Assembly (NCBI RefSeq): GCF_005502935.1 | Contig: NZ_SCMP01000008.1 | Span: 124,001 to 188,000, forward strand | Origin: Pseudomonas sp. 2FG | Lineage (GTDB): Bacteria; Pseudomonadota; Gammaproteobacteria; Pseudomonadales; Pseudomonadaceae | Reading direction: 5' to 3' | DNA length: 64,000 nucleotides | Shown: positions 34,632 to 46,133 of the stretch, piece by piece | Position numbering within the stretch: the first letter of the stretch is position 1 | How the letters are laid out: each line of letters opens with the position of its first letter | Position numbers and translations under genes: made by a program | The notes under the pieces: model-generated | The model's database searches: none | What the model was told of the DNA's origin: nothing | The model's input: only the letters and a program-made list of their open reading frames with translations

Positions 34632-36305
34632 TTACGACGACAGCTTGCTCAGCAACGGTTGACGCTGGCCAAAGACTAAAAAGCGCGCCAACTCGACCAG
34701 CGGCAAGGGTTTGCTGATCAGGTAGCCCTGCACCTGATCGCAACCGAACTGGCGCAGCAGGGCCAACTGCTCGGCGTTTTCCACCCCTTCGGCCACCACC
34801 TGCAGATTGAGGTTATGCGCCAGGTTGATCATCGCCCGCACCAGTTGGCGGTTCTCCGGGCGTTCACCCATGCCCGCGACGAAACTCTTGTCGATCTTCA
34901 GCAGGGTGATCGGCAAGCTGTTGAGGTGCACGAAGGAGGAGAAACCGGTGCCGAAATCGTCCAGCGAGAAGCGCACGCCGAGCCGCCCGAGCGCCTGCAT
35001 GGTCAGCTGCACCTGGTCGCTGCGGCGCATCACCGCGGTCTCGGTCAGCTCGAACTCGAGCCACTGAGCATCCACCCCGCGCTCGCTGATCAGGCGGCTC
35101 AGGGTCGGCAGCAACTGGCTGTCCTGAAACTGCCGGAAGGATAGATTGACCGCCATGTGCAGCGCCGGCAGGCCGCGCCCACGCAGCCACTGCATATCGC
35201 GCAGGGCACGGGAAATCACCCAATAGCCGAGCGGCACGATCAGCCCGCTCTCTTCGGCCAGCGGCACGAACTCATTCGGCGCCAGCAGGCCACGCTCGCC
35301 GTGCCGCCAGCGCACCAGCGCCTCCAGACCGAGAATCCGCCCGCTCTGCAGGCACAGCCGCGGCTGATAGTGCAGCTCCAGCTCATCCCGGCGCAGGGCG
35401 CGACGCAGCTCGGCTTCCAGGTCGGCGAGGCTGCGCGCATTGCGGTTGATCCGCTCGTTATAGACATGGAAGGTGCAGCCCTGGGCGCTCTTGGCCTGCT
35501 GCATGGCGATATGCGCATGCCACATCAGGGGATCGGCACCCACCTCGGCGCTGGCATGGGCCAGCCCCAAGCTGCAGCCGATCAGCAGGCTCTCGCCATC
35601 CACCCAATAGGGCTCGGACAGTGCCTCGCCGATACGCTCGGCAATCCGCTCGGCGCGCGCCGGGTCACGGCGGGTATCCAGCAGCAGGGCGAACTCGTCA
35701 CTGCCCAGGCGCGCCAGCTGATCGCCGGCCTCCAGCTGCGCCTTCAAGCGTGCGACCACCTGCAGAATCAAGCGATCGCCGGCTTGGTGGCCGAGGGTAT
35801 CGTTGGCATGGCGGAAGTTATCCAGATCGAGATGGCCGAGGGCCAGACCACGGCCCTGGAACTCGGCCAGGCGCGCCGCCAGCAGCGTCTGAAAACCCTG
35901 GCGATTGACGATGCCGGTCAGCGGATCCTGCTCGGCCAAGCGCTGCAAGGTAGCTTTCAGCGTGCCGTGTTCCCGCACATAACGCAGGCAGCGGCGCAGC
36001 ACCCCGGCGCAGAGGCCGTCGCGCACCAGCCAATCGCTGACCCCGATCGGCGACTCGGCCGGCTCTTGCTCCAGCAGCAACACAGTCGGCAGCGAGCAAC
36101 GCCCGGGGGCCGGCTGCAAGGCCTGGGTGGTCAACAGCAAACCGTTGCCGCCTTCATCGAACAGGTTGCTGGCAGCCTCCCAGGACGGCGCGGTAATCAG
36201 CGGGGACAGGTTGCCCAACGCGGCCAGATGCTCACGCAGTAACACCGCCCATTCCGGCGCCTCGGCCAGCAGGACTATACGTAAGGGTTCGACAAGCGCA
36301 GACAA
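34632..36305 (-). CDS. GGDEF/EAL protein, c-di-GMP phosphodiesterase (ProE-like)
   Basis: A 557-residue cytoplasmic protein at the position of PA5295 (proE) upstream of rep. Residues 1-110 look receiver-like but lack an obvious phosphoacceptor. The GGDEF domain (about 118-290) has GSDEF (201-205) instead of GGDEF, so cyclase activity is doubtful. The EAL domain (about 305-545) keeps catalytic residues: Glu328 in LGLEALVRW, Asn387 in VNLS, Glu419/422 in FELTE, Asp449-450 in DDFGTG, Lys470 in KIDKSF, Glu506 in AEGVEN and Gln526 in QGYLISKPLP. Active hydrolysis of c-di-GMP is likely. It follows the FtsZ-like island, transcribed towards it. Confidence 0.92.
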   Translation of the reverse strand: MSALVEPLRIVLLAEAPEWAVLLREHLAALGNLSPLITAPSWEAASNLFDEGGNGLLLTTQALQPAPGRCSLPTVLLLEQEPAESPIGVSDWLVRDGLCAGVLRRCLRYVREHGTLKATLQRLAEQDPLTGIVNRQGFQTLLAARLAEFQGRGLALGHLDLDNFRHANDTLGHQAGDRLILQVVARLKAQLEAGDQLARLGSDEFALLLDTRRDPARAERIAERIGEALSEPYWVDGESLLIGCSLGLAHASAEVGADPLMWHAHIAMQQAKSAQGCTFHVYNERINRNARSLADLEAELRRALRRDELELHYQPRLCLQSGRILGLEALVRWRHGERGLLAPNEFVPLAEESGLIVPLGYWVISRALRDMQWLRGRGLPALHMAVNLSFRQFQDSQLLPTLSRLISERGVDAQWLEFELTETAVMRRSDQVQLTMQALGRLGVRFSLDDFGTGFSSFVHLNSLPITLLKIDKSFVAGMGERPENRQLVRAMINLAHNLNLQVVAEGVENAEQLALLRQFGCDQVQGYLISKPLPLVELARFLVFGQRQPLLSKLSS

Positions 36306-36579
36306 GCAACCTCCCCAAGAACCAGACAGCGGCGGTTATATTCCGCCTGAACGCGCCATTGCAGGCGTCTATTCCGCACGTCCTGTGCAGTTTGCTCACG
36401 CATCCTGCGGGAAAGCCCAAGCACCGGCAAGTCCGGCAATAGGTACAAGCGTACTGGACTACAACAAATAACCAAGCCCGACATGCAACCAGTAGGTGCT
36501 GCGTCACAGTCTCCAGACGGTTACGGCAGAGTCGCCCGAGCCTGCTAAAATGCGCGCCCATTCCCTTCGATAGCCGACC
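36306..36579. other. Intergenic region between divergent proE-like and rep genes
   Basis: About 270 bases separate the two divergent starts and must contain both promoters. TGCTAAAATGCGCGC at 36542-36556 looks like a -10 element for rep. No other structure is evident. Confidence 0.35.
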
Positions 36580-39237
<2,658 letters not shown>

Positions 39238-39238
<1 letters not shown>

Positions 39239-39379
39239 GAACCTGCTCAATATCTGCTGCGCTTGGCCATGCCGCGTTGAAAACAGGCTCGGACTGCTCA
39301 TTTACAACTCGTAAACTCCGCGTCCTCGCCTGTTTTCGCCTTGCCTGACCCGCGCTCGCGACGATCTTGAACAGGTTCT
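39238..39379. repeat. 142-bp element with terminal inverted repeats (MITE-like)
   Basis: The ends AGAACCTGCTCAATATC (39238-39254) and GATCTTGAACAGGTTCT (39363-39379) are inverted repeats matching at 15 of 17 positions. The interior carries a second palindromic pair, GAAAACAGGC and GCCTGTTTTC, around TTACAACTCGTAA. A short derivative with the same ends lies at 60358-60404. The first base of the element is the last base of the xpt stop codon. No transposase is encoded, so it would be a non-autonomous or REP-type element. Confidence 0.7.
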
Positions 39380-39437
39380 AAGCGCCTGGCTCGCCGTGGC
39401 GCGGTTCCAGGCTCAACCGCTGGCCGCAGGAGCAACG

Positions 39438-39464
39438 AAAAAGCCGCCCGAAGGCGGCTTTTTT
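39438..39464. terminator. Intrinsic terminator between xpt and cytochrome c5 genes
   Basis: AAAAAGCCGCC and GGCGGCTTTTTT around a CGAA tetraloop form a strong bidirectional terminator between convergent xpt and cytochrome c5. Confidence 0.9.
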
Positions 39465-39481
39465 GATCGATGGCGGCGCCG

Positions 39482-39904
39482 TTACAGGCCGGACATCTTC
39501 TGGATCGCGCCTTTCAGCTCGTCATCCGAGCAGTCGGCGCAGGTGCCCTTCGGCGGCATGGCGTTGACCCCGGCGATAGCATGCTTGAGCAGCCCATCGA
39601 GACCACCGGCCGCACCGGCACGGGCTTTCCAGGCCGCGCCGTCGCCAATTTTCGGCGCACCCAGCACGCCCGCGGTGTGGCAAGCGCCACAATGCTTGGT
39701 GATGATGTCGTCGGGGGTTTTCGCCCCGCCGCCGGCCGCTGCGGCCACGGCTTCAATGCCTTTGCACTCTTCGCCTTGCACGCAGACTTCACCGACCGGC
39801 TTCAGGCGCGCGGCGATGTCGTCGTTAGTCGTAGCCTGAGCGCTGACCGCCCACAGGGCCAACACGGCAGCATGGGCCGCCAGCATTTTCTTAATTAGGT
39901 TCAC
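39482..39904 (-). CDS. cycB: Cytochrome c5
   Basis: A 140-residue periplasmic monoheme cytochrome c. The signal peptide is KKMLAAHAAVLALWAVSAQA, cleaved at about residue 24. The single heme site is Cys72-Gly-Ala-Cys75-His76, the axial methionine is Met116 in VNAMPPKG, and Cys122/Cys125 form the disulfide diagnostic for c5 (GTCADCSDDEL). It transfers electrons between respiratory complexes and oxidases. A cysteine pair at 41/47 in the N-terminal extension is less usual. The gene is monocistronic. Confidence 0.93.
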   Translation of the reverse strand: MNLIKKMLAAHAAVLALWAVSAQATTNDDIAARLKPVGEVCVQGEECKGIEAVAAAAGGGAKTPDDIITKHCGACHTAGVLGAPKIGDGAAWKARAGAAGGLDGLLKHAIAGVNAMPPKGTCADCSDDELKGAIQKMSGL

Positions 39905-40035
39905 GCTTACACCCTCATCGTGGCTAGTACGCCCGCGGCCACGGTTTCGCGAGCGGGCGCCAGTATAACGGTTAGCCCGCCAGGCCGAAACAACCCAACT
40001 TGTCGCAGGGGCTTATGCCTAGCGTCGTTGCAACA

Positions 40036-40584
40036 CTAGAAGTTCGCCGGTGTGGTGGCGCTGATCAGTCGCGCCGGGGCATCGAAGGGGTTACGGAAAC
40101 GATGCGGCTTGCTGCTTTCGAAGTAATAGCTGTCACCGCTTTCGAGGATATAAATCTCGCTGCCGACGGTCAGCTCCAGGCGCCCGTCCACCAACACGCC
40201 GGACTCCTCACCCTCATGGGTGAGCATCTCGTCGCCGGTATCGGAACCCGGTGGGTAGGTCTCATCGAGGAAGGCAATCGCCCGACTGGGGTGCGCTTTA
40301 CCGACCAGTTTCATGCTTACCGCACCACTGGAGAGGTCGATCAGCTCACTCGCTTTGTAGACCACCTGGGTGTGGTTGTCTTGCTCCACTTCGAGGGAGA
40401 AGAACTCCACCAACGACATGGGAATGCCCGCCAACACCTTTTTCAACGAGCTGATCGAGGGGCTGACGCTGTTCTTCTCGATCATCGAAATGGTGCTGTT
40501 AGTGACGCCCGCGCGTTTGGCGAGTTCACGTTGCGATAGGCCTTTAAGCTTGCGAATGGATTGCAGTCGAACGCCGACGTCCAA
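40036..40584 (-). CDS. pauR: PauR-type XRE/cupin regulator of polyamine catabolism
   Basis: A 182-residue regulator with an N-terminal XRE HTH (GVRLQSIRKLKGLSQRELAK, RAGVTNSTISMIEKNSVSPS) and a C-terminal cupin (HEGEESGVLVDGRLELTVGS, ESGDSYYFESSKPHRFRNPF). In P. aeruginosa, PauR (PA5301), next to dadX, represses polyamine-degradation genes. No ATG fits: the best start is TTG at 40582-40584 (read DVGVRLQS), with GAGGGGG about 10 bases upstream. The ATG at 40627-40629 would add 15 unrelated residues. The cupin metal-ligand pattern suggests small-ligand sensing. Confidence 0.9.
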   Translation of the reverse strand: MDVGVRLQSIRKLKGLSQRELAKRAGVTNSTISMIEKNSVSPSISSLKKVLAGIPMSLVEFFSLEVEQDNHTQVVYKASELIDLSSGAVSMKLVGKAHPSRAIAFLDETYPPGSDTGDEMLTHEGEESGVLVDGRLELTVGSEIYILESGDSYYFESSKPHRFRNPFDAPARLISATTPANF

Positions 40585-40685
40585 TGATGGAGTCCCCCTC
40601 GGGAAGATACGGAAATGTAGCCGTATCATGGCAACAGCGTTCAGTATTTACAACACCTTGATTGCAATCCTCTTCGGCCTTGCTG

Positions 40686-41774
40686 CTAAGCCCCGGAATA
40701 GACCAAGGGCACCCGGCGCAAATTGCAGAATAGCTGGTAGGGAATAGTCCCGGCCAAGGCCGCAACGTCGCTGGCCAGCACGTTTTTACCCCAGAGCTCG
40801 ACGCGGCTGCCGAGTCCGGCCTGGGGCAAGTCGGTCAGATCGACCGTGAGCATGTCCATCGATACCCGGCCAATCAATCGACTCGGCTGGCCATCGATCA
40901 GCACCGGCGTGCCGGTTGGCGCGTGGCGCGGATAGCCGTCGGCATAGCCCATGGCGACCACGCCGACGCGGGTCGGCCGCTCGGTGATGAAACGCGCGCC
41001 ATAGCCGATCGGCTCGCCGGCCGGCAATTCACGCACACCGATGATTTTCGACTCCAGCGTCATCACCGGCTGCAAGCGCGCCGCCAGAGCCTGCTCCTGC
41101 TCGAACGGCGTCGCCCCGTAGAGCATGATGCCGGGCCGTACCCAATCACTGGGCTGCTGTTGCGGGACAAGCTGCGGCCAACCGAGCACGGCCGGCGAGT
41201 TGCGCAGGCTGACTTCGCCCTCCAGGCCCGCACGCGCCTGTTCGAACACCGCGACCTGCTCGGCACTGCGCTCGCAATCCAACTCGTCGGCGCGGGCGAA
41301 GTGGCTCATCAGCACTATCTTGCCGACCTTGCCGCTGGCCTGCAGACGCCGATAGGCCGCCTGATAATCGGCCGGATGCAGACCGACCCGATGCATGCCG
41401 GAGTCGAGCTTCAACCAGACCGTCAGCGGCCGGGCGAGCCGCGCGCGCTCAATCGCCTCGATCTGCCACATCGAATGCACCACGCACCACAGGTCGTGCT
41501 GGTCGATCAGCGCCAGTTCTTCGGCCTCGAAGAAGCCTTCGAGCAGCAGAATCGGCTTGCCAATCGCGGCATCACGCAGCTCCAGCGCCTCTTCGATGCA
41601 GGCCACGGCGAAACCCTCGACTTCGGCCTCCAGCGCCTTGGCGCAGCGCACCGCGCCATGCCCGTAGGCATCCGCCTTGACCACGGCGAGGGCCTTGGCG
41701 CCGCTGACGGTGCGGGCCAATTGGTAGTTGTGACGCAGGGCATCGAGATCAATCAGGGCGCGGGCTGGACGCAT
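40686..41774 (-). CDS. dadX: Alanine racemase, catabolic (DadX)
   Basis: A 362-residue PLP enzyme converting L- to D-alanine for catabolism by DadA. PLP-lysine Lys33 lies in [12 protein letters not shown]; the second-site Tyr appears in [10 protein letters not shown]. Other blocks are [14 protein letters not shown] and [20 protein letters not shown], then [13 protein letters not shown]. The ATG at 41772-41774 is chosen because upstream codons to 41939 lie over the ridA-like gene and have no homology. A terminator separates it from ridA-dadA, so it may have a separate or readthrough-dependent promoter. Normal length is about 357. Confidence 0.96.
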   Translation of the reverse strand: MRPARALIDLDALRHNYQLARTVSGAKALAVVKADAYGHGAVRCAKALEAEVEGFAVACIEEALELRDAAIGKPILLLEGFFEAEELALIDQHDLWCVVHSMWQIEAIERARLARPLTVWLKLDSGMHRVGLHPADYQAAYRRLQASGKVGKIVLMSHFARADELDCERSAEQVAVFEQARAGLEGEVSLRNSPAVLGWPQLVPQQQPSDWVRPGIMLYGATPFEQEQALAARLQPVMTLESKIIGVRELPAGEPIGYGARFITERPTRVGVVAMGYADGYPRHAPTGTPVLIDGQPSRLIGRVSMDMLTVDLTDLPQAGLGSRVELWGKNVLASDVAALAGTIPYQLFCNLRRVPLVYSGA

Positions 41775-41797
41775 GGCGACAGACTTCTGCTGAGGAA

Positions 41798-41823
41798 TAA
41801 AAAAACCCGGTGTGAAGCCGGGT
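41798..41823 (-). terminator. Intrinsic terminator after the RidA-type gene
   Basis: On the minus strand, ACCCGG-CTTCACA-CCGGGT is followed by seven T. It lies between the RidA-type gene and dadX, so dadX may be attenuated relative to dadA. Confidence 0.75.
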
Positions 41824-41832
41824 AAACAGGAT

Positions 41833-42186
41833 TTAAGGCAGTGCGGCGACGACGGACATCTCCACCAGAACTTCCGGCGCATACAGCCTGGCTTCGACTG
41901 TGGCGCGGGCCGGCGCGGCGCCCTTCGGCACCCAGGCATCCCATGCTGCGTTCATGCCTGCGTAGTCGGCGTCGATATCCTTCAGGTAAATCGTCACCGA
42001 CAGAATCCGCGTCTTGTCGGTACCGGCCTCATCGAGCAGGCGATCGATGCTGGCCAGGGTCTCACGGGTCTGCTGCTCGATACCGGCACTCAGGCCCTCA
42101 TCCAGCTGACCGGCCAGGTAGACGGTACCGTTGTGGATGACGATTTCGCTGTAACGCGCTTCAGTGTGCAGACGCCGGACGGACAT
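41833..42186 (-). CDS. RidA-family enamine/imine deaminase
   Basis: A 117-residue YjgF/YER057c/UK114-family protein. Members hydrolyse reactive 2-aminoacrylate and other enamines. The motif [20 protein letters not shown] near 91-110 carries the conserved Arg and Glu of the trimer-interface site. Its ATG overlaps the end of dadA by 26 bases, linking imine detoxification to the D-amino-acid oxidation carried out by DadA. The same arrangement (PA5303) exists in P. aeruginosa. Confidence 0.93.
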   Translation of the reverse strand: MSVRRLHTEARYSEIVIHNGTVYLAGQLDEGLSAGIEQQTRETLASIDRLLDEAGTDKTRILSVTIYLKDIDADYAGMNAAWDAWVPKGAAPARATVEARLYAPEVLVEMSVVAALP

Positions 42187-43459
42187 GTTGGTCGGTCTCC
42201 TGAGAATTGTCGTAACGAGTGATATCGAGGCCTTCGGCGCTGATTTGCGGGCGTTTCTTCGCCATCAAATCGGCCAGCAGGCGACCAGAGCCACAGGCCA
42301 TGGTCCAGCCCAAGGTGCCGTGACCGGTATTGAGGAACAAATTGCGTACCGGTGTGGCGCCGACAATCGGCGTGCCGTCCGGCGTGGTCGGGCGCAGCCC
42401 GGTCCAGAAATCCGCCCGGCTCAGATCGCCACCTTGCGGGTAGAGATCGCCGACTATCATCTCCAACGTCTCGCGCCGGGGTGGGTTCAGCACCAAATCG
42501 AAGCCGGCGATTTCCGCCATGCCGCCGACCCGGATGCGCTTGTCGAAGCGGGTGATGGCGACCTTATAGGTCTCATCGAGGATGGTCGAGGTCGGTGCCA
42601 TCGCCGGATTGGTGATCGGCACGGTCAGCGAATAGCCCTTCAGCGGGTAAACCGGCGCCTTGATGCCGAGCGGCTTGAGCAGTTGCGGCGAGTAGCTGCC
42701 GAGCGCCAAGACGTAGCGATCGGCGGTTTCCAGCTTGTCGTCGATCCACACGCCATTGATGCGGTCGCCGGCGAAGTCCAGGCGCTCGATGTTCTGCCCG
42801 AAACGGAACTCCACACCCAGTTGCACGGCCATCTCGGCCAGGCGGGTGGTGAAGATGTGACAGTCGCCGGTCTGGTCATTCGGCAGCCGTAGGGCGCCCG
42901 CCAGAATATTGGTGACGCCGGCCAGGGCCGGCTCGACGCGGGCGATGCCCTCACGGTCGAGCAACTCATAGGGCACACCGGACTGTTCCAGTACGGCAAT
43001 GTCCTTCGCCGCGTTATCCAGTTGCGCCTGGGTACGGAACAATTGCGTGGTCCCAAGGCTACGGCCTTCATAGGCGATGCCGGTTTCCGCCCGCAGTTCG
43101 TCGAGGCAGTCGCGGCTGTACTCGGACAAGCGCACCATGCGCTCCTTGTTCACCGCATAGCGGCTGGCCGTGCAGTTGCGCAGCATCTGCAGCATCCACA
43201 GGTATTGATCGGCATCGGCGGTGGCCTTGATCGCCAGCGGCGCGTGCCTTTGCAGCAGCCACTTCATCGCCTTCAGCGGCACCCCAGGCGCGGCCCAGGG
43301 CGAGGCGTAGCCGGGGGAGACCTGGCCGGCGTTGCCAAAGCTGGTTTCCATGGCCGGCGCAGCCTGGCGGTCGACTACCACCACCTCGAAGCCGGCACGG
43401 GCCAGATAATAGGCGCTGGTGGTACCGATCACACCGCTGCCAAGCACCATCACTCGCAT
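42161..43459 (-). CDS. dadA: D-amino acid dehydrogenase, DadA
   Basis: A 432-residue FAD-dependent membrane-associated dehydrogenase that deaminates D-alanine and other D-amino acids to 2-oxo acids, feeding electrons to quinone. The FAD dinucleotide fold begins at the N-terminus ([20 protein letters not shown], Gly7/9/12). Further marks are [31 protein letters not shown] and the C-terminal [20 protein letters not shown], then [15 protein letters not shown]. The gene is first in dadA-ridA-(dadX) and lies divergent from lrp, the usual regulator of this operon. Confidence 0.97.
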   Translation of the reverse strand: MRVMVLGSGVIGTTSAYYLARAGFEVVVVDRQAAPAMETSFGNAGQVSPGYASPWAAPGVPLKAMKWLLQRHAPLAIKATADADQYLWMLQMLRNCTASRYAVNKERMVRLSEYSRDCLDELRAETGIAYEGRSLGTTQLFRTQAQLDNAAKDIAVLEQSGVPYELLDREGIARVEPALAGVTNILAGALRLPNDQTGDCHIFTTRLAEMAVQLGVEFRFGQNIERLDFAGDRINGVWIDDKLETADRYVLALGSYSPQLLKPLGIKAPVYPLKGYSLTVPITNPAMAPTSTILDETYKVAITRFDKRIRVGGMAEIAGFDLVLNPPRRETLEMIVGDLYPQGGDLSRADFWTGLRPTTPDGTPIVGATPVRNLFLNTGHGTLGWTMACGSGRLLADLMAKKRPQISAEGLDITRYDNSQETDQHVRPASAH

Positions 43460-43614
43460 GTTCGTCTCCTCGCCGCGACTTTACGCCGACGTTTGTTATC
43501 TTGAGCGTTAATGTGCGCAGTATAGAAAGCTACAGCCAGTGCATTTCACTATATTGAAGGCTATATTTGGCGAGAATTCTCGGCACAAACCCTAATGGCA
43601 GAGGCGGATTCCCC
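43460..43614. promoter_or_regulatory. dadA-lrp divergent control region
   Basis: The 155-base gap is AT-rich near 43515-43568 (GTATAGAAAGCTACAGCC, CACTATATTGAAGGCTATAT). Repeated CTATA/TATAG segments resemble Lrp-binding arrays; the region presumably carries the dadA and lrp promoters. Individual sites cannot be defined by eye. Confidence 0.45.
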
Positions 43615-44103
43615 ATGAGAACCCAGCATCAGACCCGTCGCGAGCTGGATAAGATCGACCGTAATATTTTACGCATACTGCAGGATGACGGCCGCCTGTC
43701 CTTCACCGAGCTGGGCGAACGGGTCGGCCTCTCCACCACGCCCTGCACCGAGCGGGTGCGGCGTCTGGAGCGCGAGGGGATCATCATGGGCTACACGGCA
43801 CGGCTGAACCCGCAGCACCTGAAGGCCAACTTGCTGGTGTTCGTCGAGATCAGCCTGGACTACAAGTCCGGCGACACCTTCGAGGACTTCCGCCGTGCCG
43901 TGCTCAAGCTGCCGCACGTGCTGGAGTGCCACCTGGTCTCGGGCGACTTCGACTACCTGGTGAAGGCGCGGATCTCGGAGATGGCCTCCTACCGCAAACT
44001 GCTCGGCGACATCCTCCTCAAGCTGCCGCATGTGCGCGAGTCGAAGAGCTACATCGTCATGGAGGAGGTGAAGGAGAGCCTGCATCTGCCGGTGCCGGAG
44101 TAG
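43615..44103 (+). CDS. lrp: Lrp/AsnC-family regulator of the dad operon
   Basis: A 162-residue leucine-responsive-type regulator. N-terminal HTH: LDKIDRNILRILQDDGRLSF, TELGERVGLSTTPCTERVRR. C-terminal RAM ligand domain: YTARLNPQHLKANLLVFVEI, VLECHLVSGDFDYLVKARIS. Ends MEEVKESLHLPVPE as in DadR/Lrp of Pseudomonas (PA5308), which activates dadAX in response to alanine. ATG 43615 is used rather than 43567 since homology starts at RTQHQTRRELDKID. Confidence 0.95.
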   Translation: MRTQHQTRRELDKIDRNILRILQDDGRLSFTELGERVGLSTTPCTERVRRLEREGIIMGYTARLNPQHLKANLLVFVEISLDYKSGDTFEDFRRAVLKLPHVLECHLVSGDFDYLVKARISEMASYRKLLGDILLKLPHVRESKSYIVMEEVKESLHLPVPE

Positions 44104-44156
44104 GGTCCCAGGCGTAGGGCGTCAATCTGGCCATAGACCGCATTGCGCCCGAGGAA

Positions 44157-44510
44157 TCACACCAGCACTTGCCGCGTGGTCGCAATCAGGTGGTGGATCT
44201 GCTGCTCGATGCGTGGCTCGATCATCGCCTCCGGGCGCCGGCCATTCGGGCACGGCAGGCGCGGGGTGGTGCCGAACAGCCGGCAGATCAGCGGGCGCTC
44301 GGCATAGACCTGGCAGCCGTTCGGCCCCAGGTGCACGCAATTCAACTCGGCCAACGCAGCCTCATGCTCCGCGTCGCTTTTCACCGGTAGTCGGGACATT
44401 TCCTCCGACGAGGTGGTCACCGGCCCACAGCAGTCGTGACAGCCGGGCACGCACTCGAACGCGGGGATCCGCTGGCGCAAATACTCGATTTTCCGACTGT
44501 TGCAGCTCAT
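44157..44510 (-). CDS. YkgJ-family cysteine-cluster protein
   Basis: A 117-residue protein with the CxxxCxxCC zinc/Fe-S-like cluster characteristic of the CxxCxxCC family (FECVPGCHDCCGPVTTSSEE), then Cys in LNCVHLGPNGCQVYAERPLI and CRLFGTTPRLPCPNGRRPEA. Function is unknown; related proteins are proposed metal-binding. The ATG at 44508-44510 fits the family start (MSCNSRKIEYLRQRIPAFEC); a longer frame to 44747 is non-homologous. It lies convergent with lrp (53-base gap). Confidence 0.9.
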   Translation of the reverse strand: MSCNSRKIEYLRQRIPAFECVPGCHDCCGPVTTSSEEMSRLPVKSDAEHEAALAELNCVHLGPNGCQVYAERPLICRLFGTTPRLPCPNGRRPEAMIEPRIEQQIHHLIATTRQVLV

Positions 44511-44764
44511 GGGCTGGGCCCCTTGGGAATCTGACGCAGACAGAATGGCCTGCGCGGCGGTGCGCGACGCAGTGCCTCTCTTCGCCAGGCGCGCGCATGC
44601 TAACAAAGATACCCGTGCAGCACCCACCTCGGCCGATACCAGGCGCTCGGCGGCACTTTTGCCCCTGCGGCACAAGGTTTTTTCCTGCGCCCCCCTTGGC
44701 GTCGGCGCGAGGTCAGGCTTATTCTGCGTAAAATTTACCAAACACAATAATCAGGATTTCGCAC
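44511..44764. other. Intergenic region upstream of the PauB-type gene
   Basis: A 250-base gap holds divergent promoters for the YkgJ-type and PauB-type genes. The 44718-44764 end is AT-rich (TTATTCTGCGTAAAATTTAC, CAAACACAATAATCAGG) and is the likely promoter-leader of the PauB gene. A PauR operator may be present but was not identified. Confidence 0.35.
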
Positions 44765-46084
44765 ATGAACGCCCGCGTTCAGCCTTCGGCCCAGAACCAC
44801 CAGCACGCCCCGTCCTACTACGCCGCCAGCGTCAACCGCAGCCTCAGCTACCCGGCCTTGGCGGGCGAGGTGCGCGCCGACGTGTGCATTGTCGGCGGCG
44901 GCTTTTCCGGCCTGAACACGGCCATCGAGCTGGCCGAACGCGGCTTCTCGGTGGTGCTGCTGGAGGCGCACAAGATCGGCTGGGGCGCCAGCGGGCGTAA
45001 CGGCGGTCAGTTGATTCGCGGCGTCGGCCATGGCCTCGAACAGTTCGCCGGGGTGATCGGCAACGACGGCGTGCGCGAACTGCAATTGCTCGGCCTGGAA
45101 GCGGTGGAGATCGTTCGCCGGCGGGTCGAGCACCATGGCATCGACTGTGACCTGACCTGGGGTTACTGCGACCTGGCCAACAAGCCACGCGATCTGGCCG
45201 GCTTCGCCGCAGACCTGGACGAACTGAAGAGCCTCGGCTACCGCCACGAACTGCGCCTGCTGCAGGCGGATGAGATGCACCAGGTGGTCGGCTCCAACCG
45301 CTACGTCGGCGGCCTGATCGACATGGGCTCTGGCCACCTGCACCCGCTCAACCTGGCCTTGGGCGAGGCCGCGGCGGCGCAGTCACTCGGCGTGCAGCTG
45401 TTCGAACAGTCGGCGGTGACGCGTATCGACTACGGCCCCGAGGTCTGCGTGCAGACCGCCAACGGCAAAGTCCGCGCGAAAACCCTGGTACTGGCCTGCA
45501 ACGCCTACCTCAACGGCCTCAACCCGCGCCTCGGCGGCAAGGTGCTGCCGGCCGGCAGCTACATCATCGCCACCGAGCCACTGAGCGAAGCCCAGGCCAG
45601 AACCCTGATTCCGCAGAACATGGCGCTCTGCGACCAGCGCGTGACCGTGGACTACTACCGTCTTTCGGCCGACCGCCGCCTGCTGTTCGGCGGCGCCTGC
45701 CACTACTCCGGGCGTGATCCGCAGGACATCGCCGCCTATATGCGACCGAAGATGCTGGAAGTCTTCCCGCATCTGGCCCAGGTGAAAATCGCCTACCAAT
45801 GGGGCGGCATGATCGGCATCGGCGCCAACCGCCTGCCGCAGATCGGCCGCCTCAAGGAGCAGCCCAACGTGTTCTACGCCCAGGCCTATGCCGGCCACGG
45901 GCTGAACGCCACCCACCTGGCCGGCAAGCTGCTCGCCGAAGCCATCGCCGGGCAGGAAAGCCGTGGCTTCGACCTGTTCGCCCAGGTGCCGCATATGACC
46001 TTTCCCGGCGGCAAGCACCTGCGCTCACCGCTGCTGGCCCTCGGCATGCTCTGGTATCGCCTGAAAGACGCCCTGGGCGCCTAA
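44765..46084 (+). CDS. pauB: FAD-dependent oxidoreductase, PauB/PuuB (gamma-glutamylpolyamine oxidase) type
   Basis: A 439-residue DAO-family flavoenzyme. Rossmann FAD site: ADVCIVGGGFSGLNTAIELA (Gly 41-46 region) followed by the E of VVLLEAHKIGWGASGRNGGQ. C-terminal DAO motif GQAYAGHGLNATHLAGKLLA. It corresponds to PA5309 (PauB4), which oxidises gamma-glutamyl-putrescine or -cadaverine/spermidine derivatives. It lies near pauC and pauR, consistent with polyamine catabolism. Exact substrate cannot be read. Confidence 0.9.
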   Translation: MNARVQPSAQNHQHAPSYYAASVNRSLSYPALAGEVRADVCIVGGGFSGLNTAIELAERGFSVVLLEAHKIGWGASGRNGGQLIRGVGHGLEQFAGVIGNDGVRELQLLGLEAVEIVRRRVEHHGIDCDLTWGYCDLANKPRDLAGFAADLDELKSLGYRHELRLLQADEMHQVVGSNRYVGGLIDMGSGHLHPLNLALGEAAAAQSLGVQLFEQSAVTRIDYGPEVCVQTANGKVRAKTLVLACNAYLNGLNPRLGGKVLPAGSYIIATEPLSEAQARTLIPQNMALCDQRVTVDYYRLSADRRLLFGGACHYSGRDPQDIAAYMRPKMLEVFPHLAQVKIAYQWGGMIGIGANRLPQIGRLKEQPNVFYAQAYAGHGLNATHLAGKLLAEAIAGQESRGFDLFAQVPHMTFPGGKHLRSPLLALGMLWYRLKDALGA

Positions 46085-46108
46085 TCCGCGCCCACTCCTG
46101 GCCTGCAC

Positions 46109-46130
46109 AAGGGCGCCGCGGCGCCCTTTT
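46109..46130. terminator. Bidirectional terminator (pauB-type / MFS)
   Basis: AAGGGCGCCGCGGCGCCCTTTT is a perfect palindrome of 22 bases between convergent genes, with A/T ends on both strands. Confidence 0.85.
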
Positions 46131-46133
46131 CGT

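Noticed and set aside
34539..34679. 46-codon plus-strand ORF (MQTGGLAFGLATAALGLTLS...) after the FtsZ-like gene
   Set aside because: It overlaps the 3' end of the EAL gene, has GC-rich codons unlike the island, and no homology; it might be debris, but evidence is too thin.
44730..44764. Hfq/Crc-type A-rich target motif ahead of the PauB-type gene
   Set aside because: CACAATAATC resembles part of an AANAANAA motif but misses key A positions, so it is not a confident Crc target.
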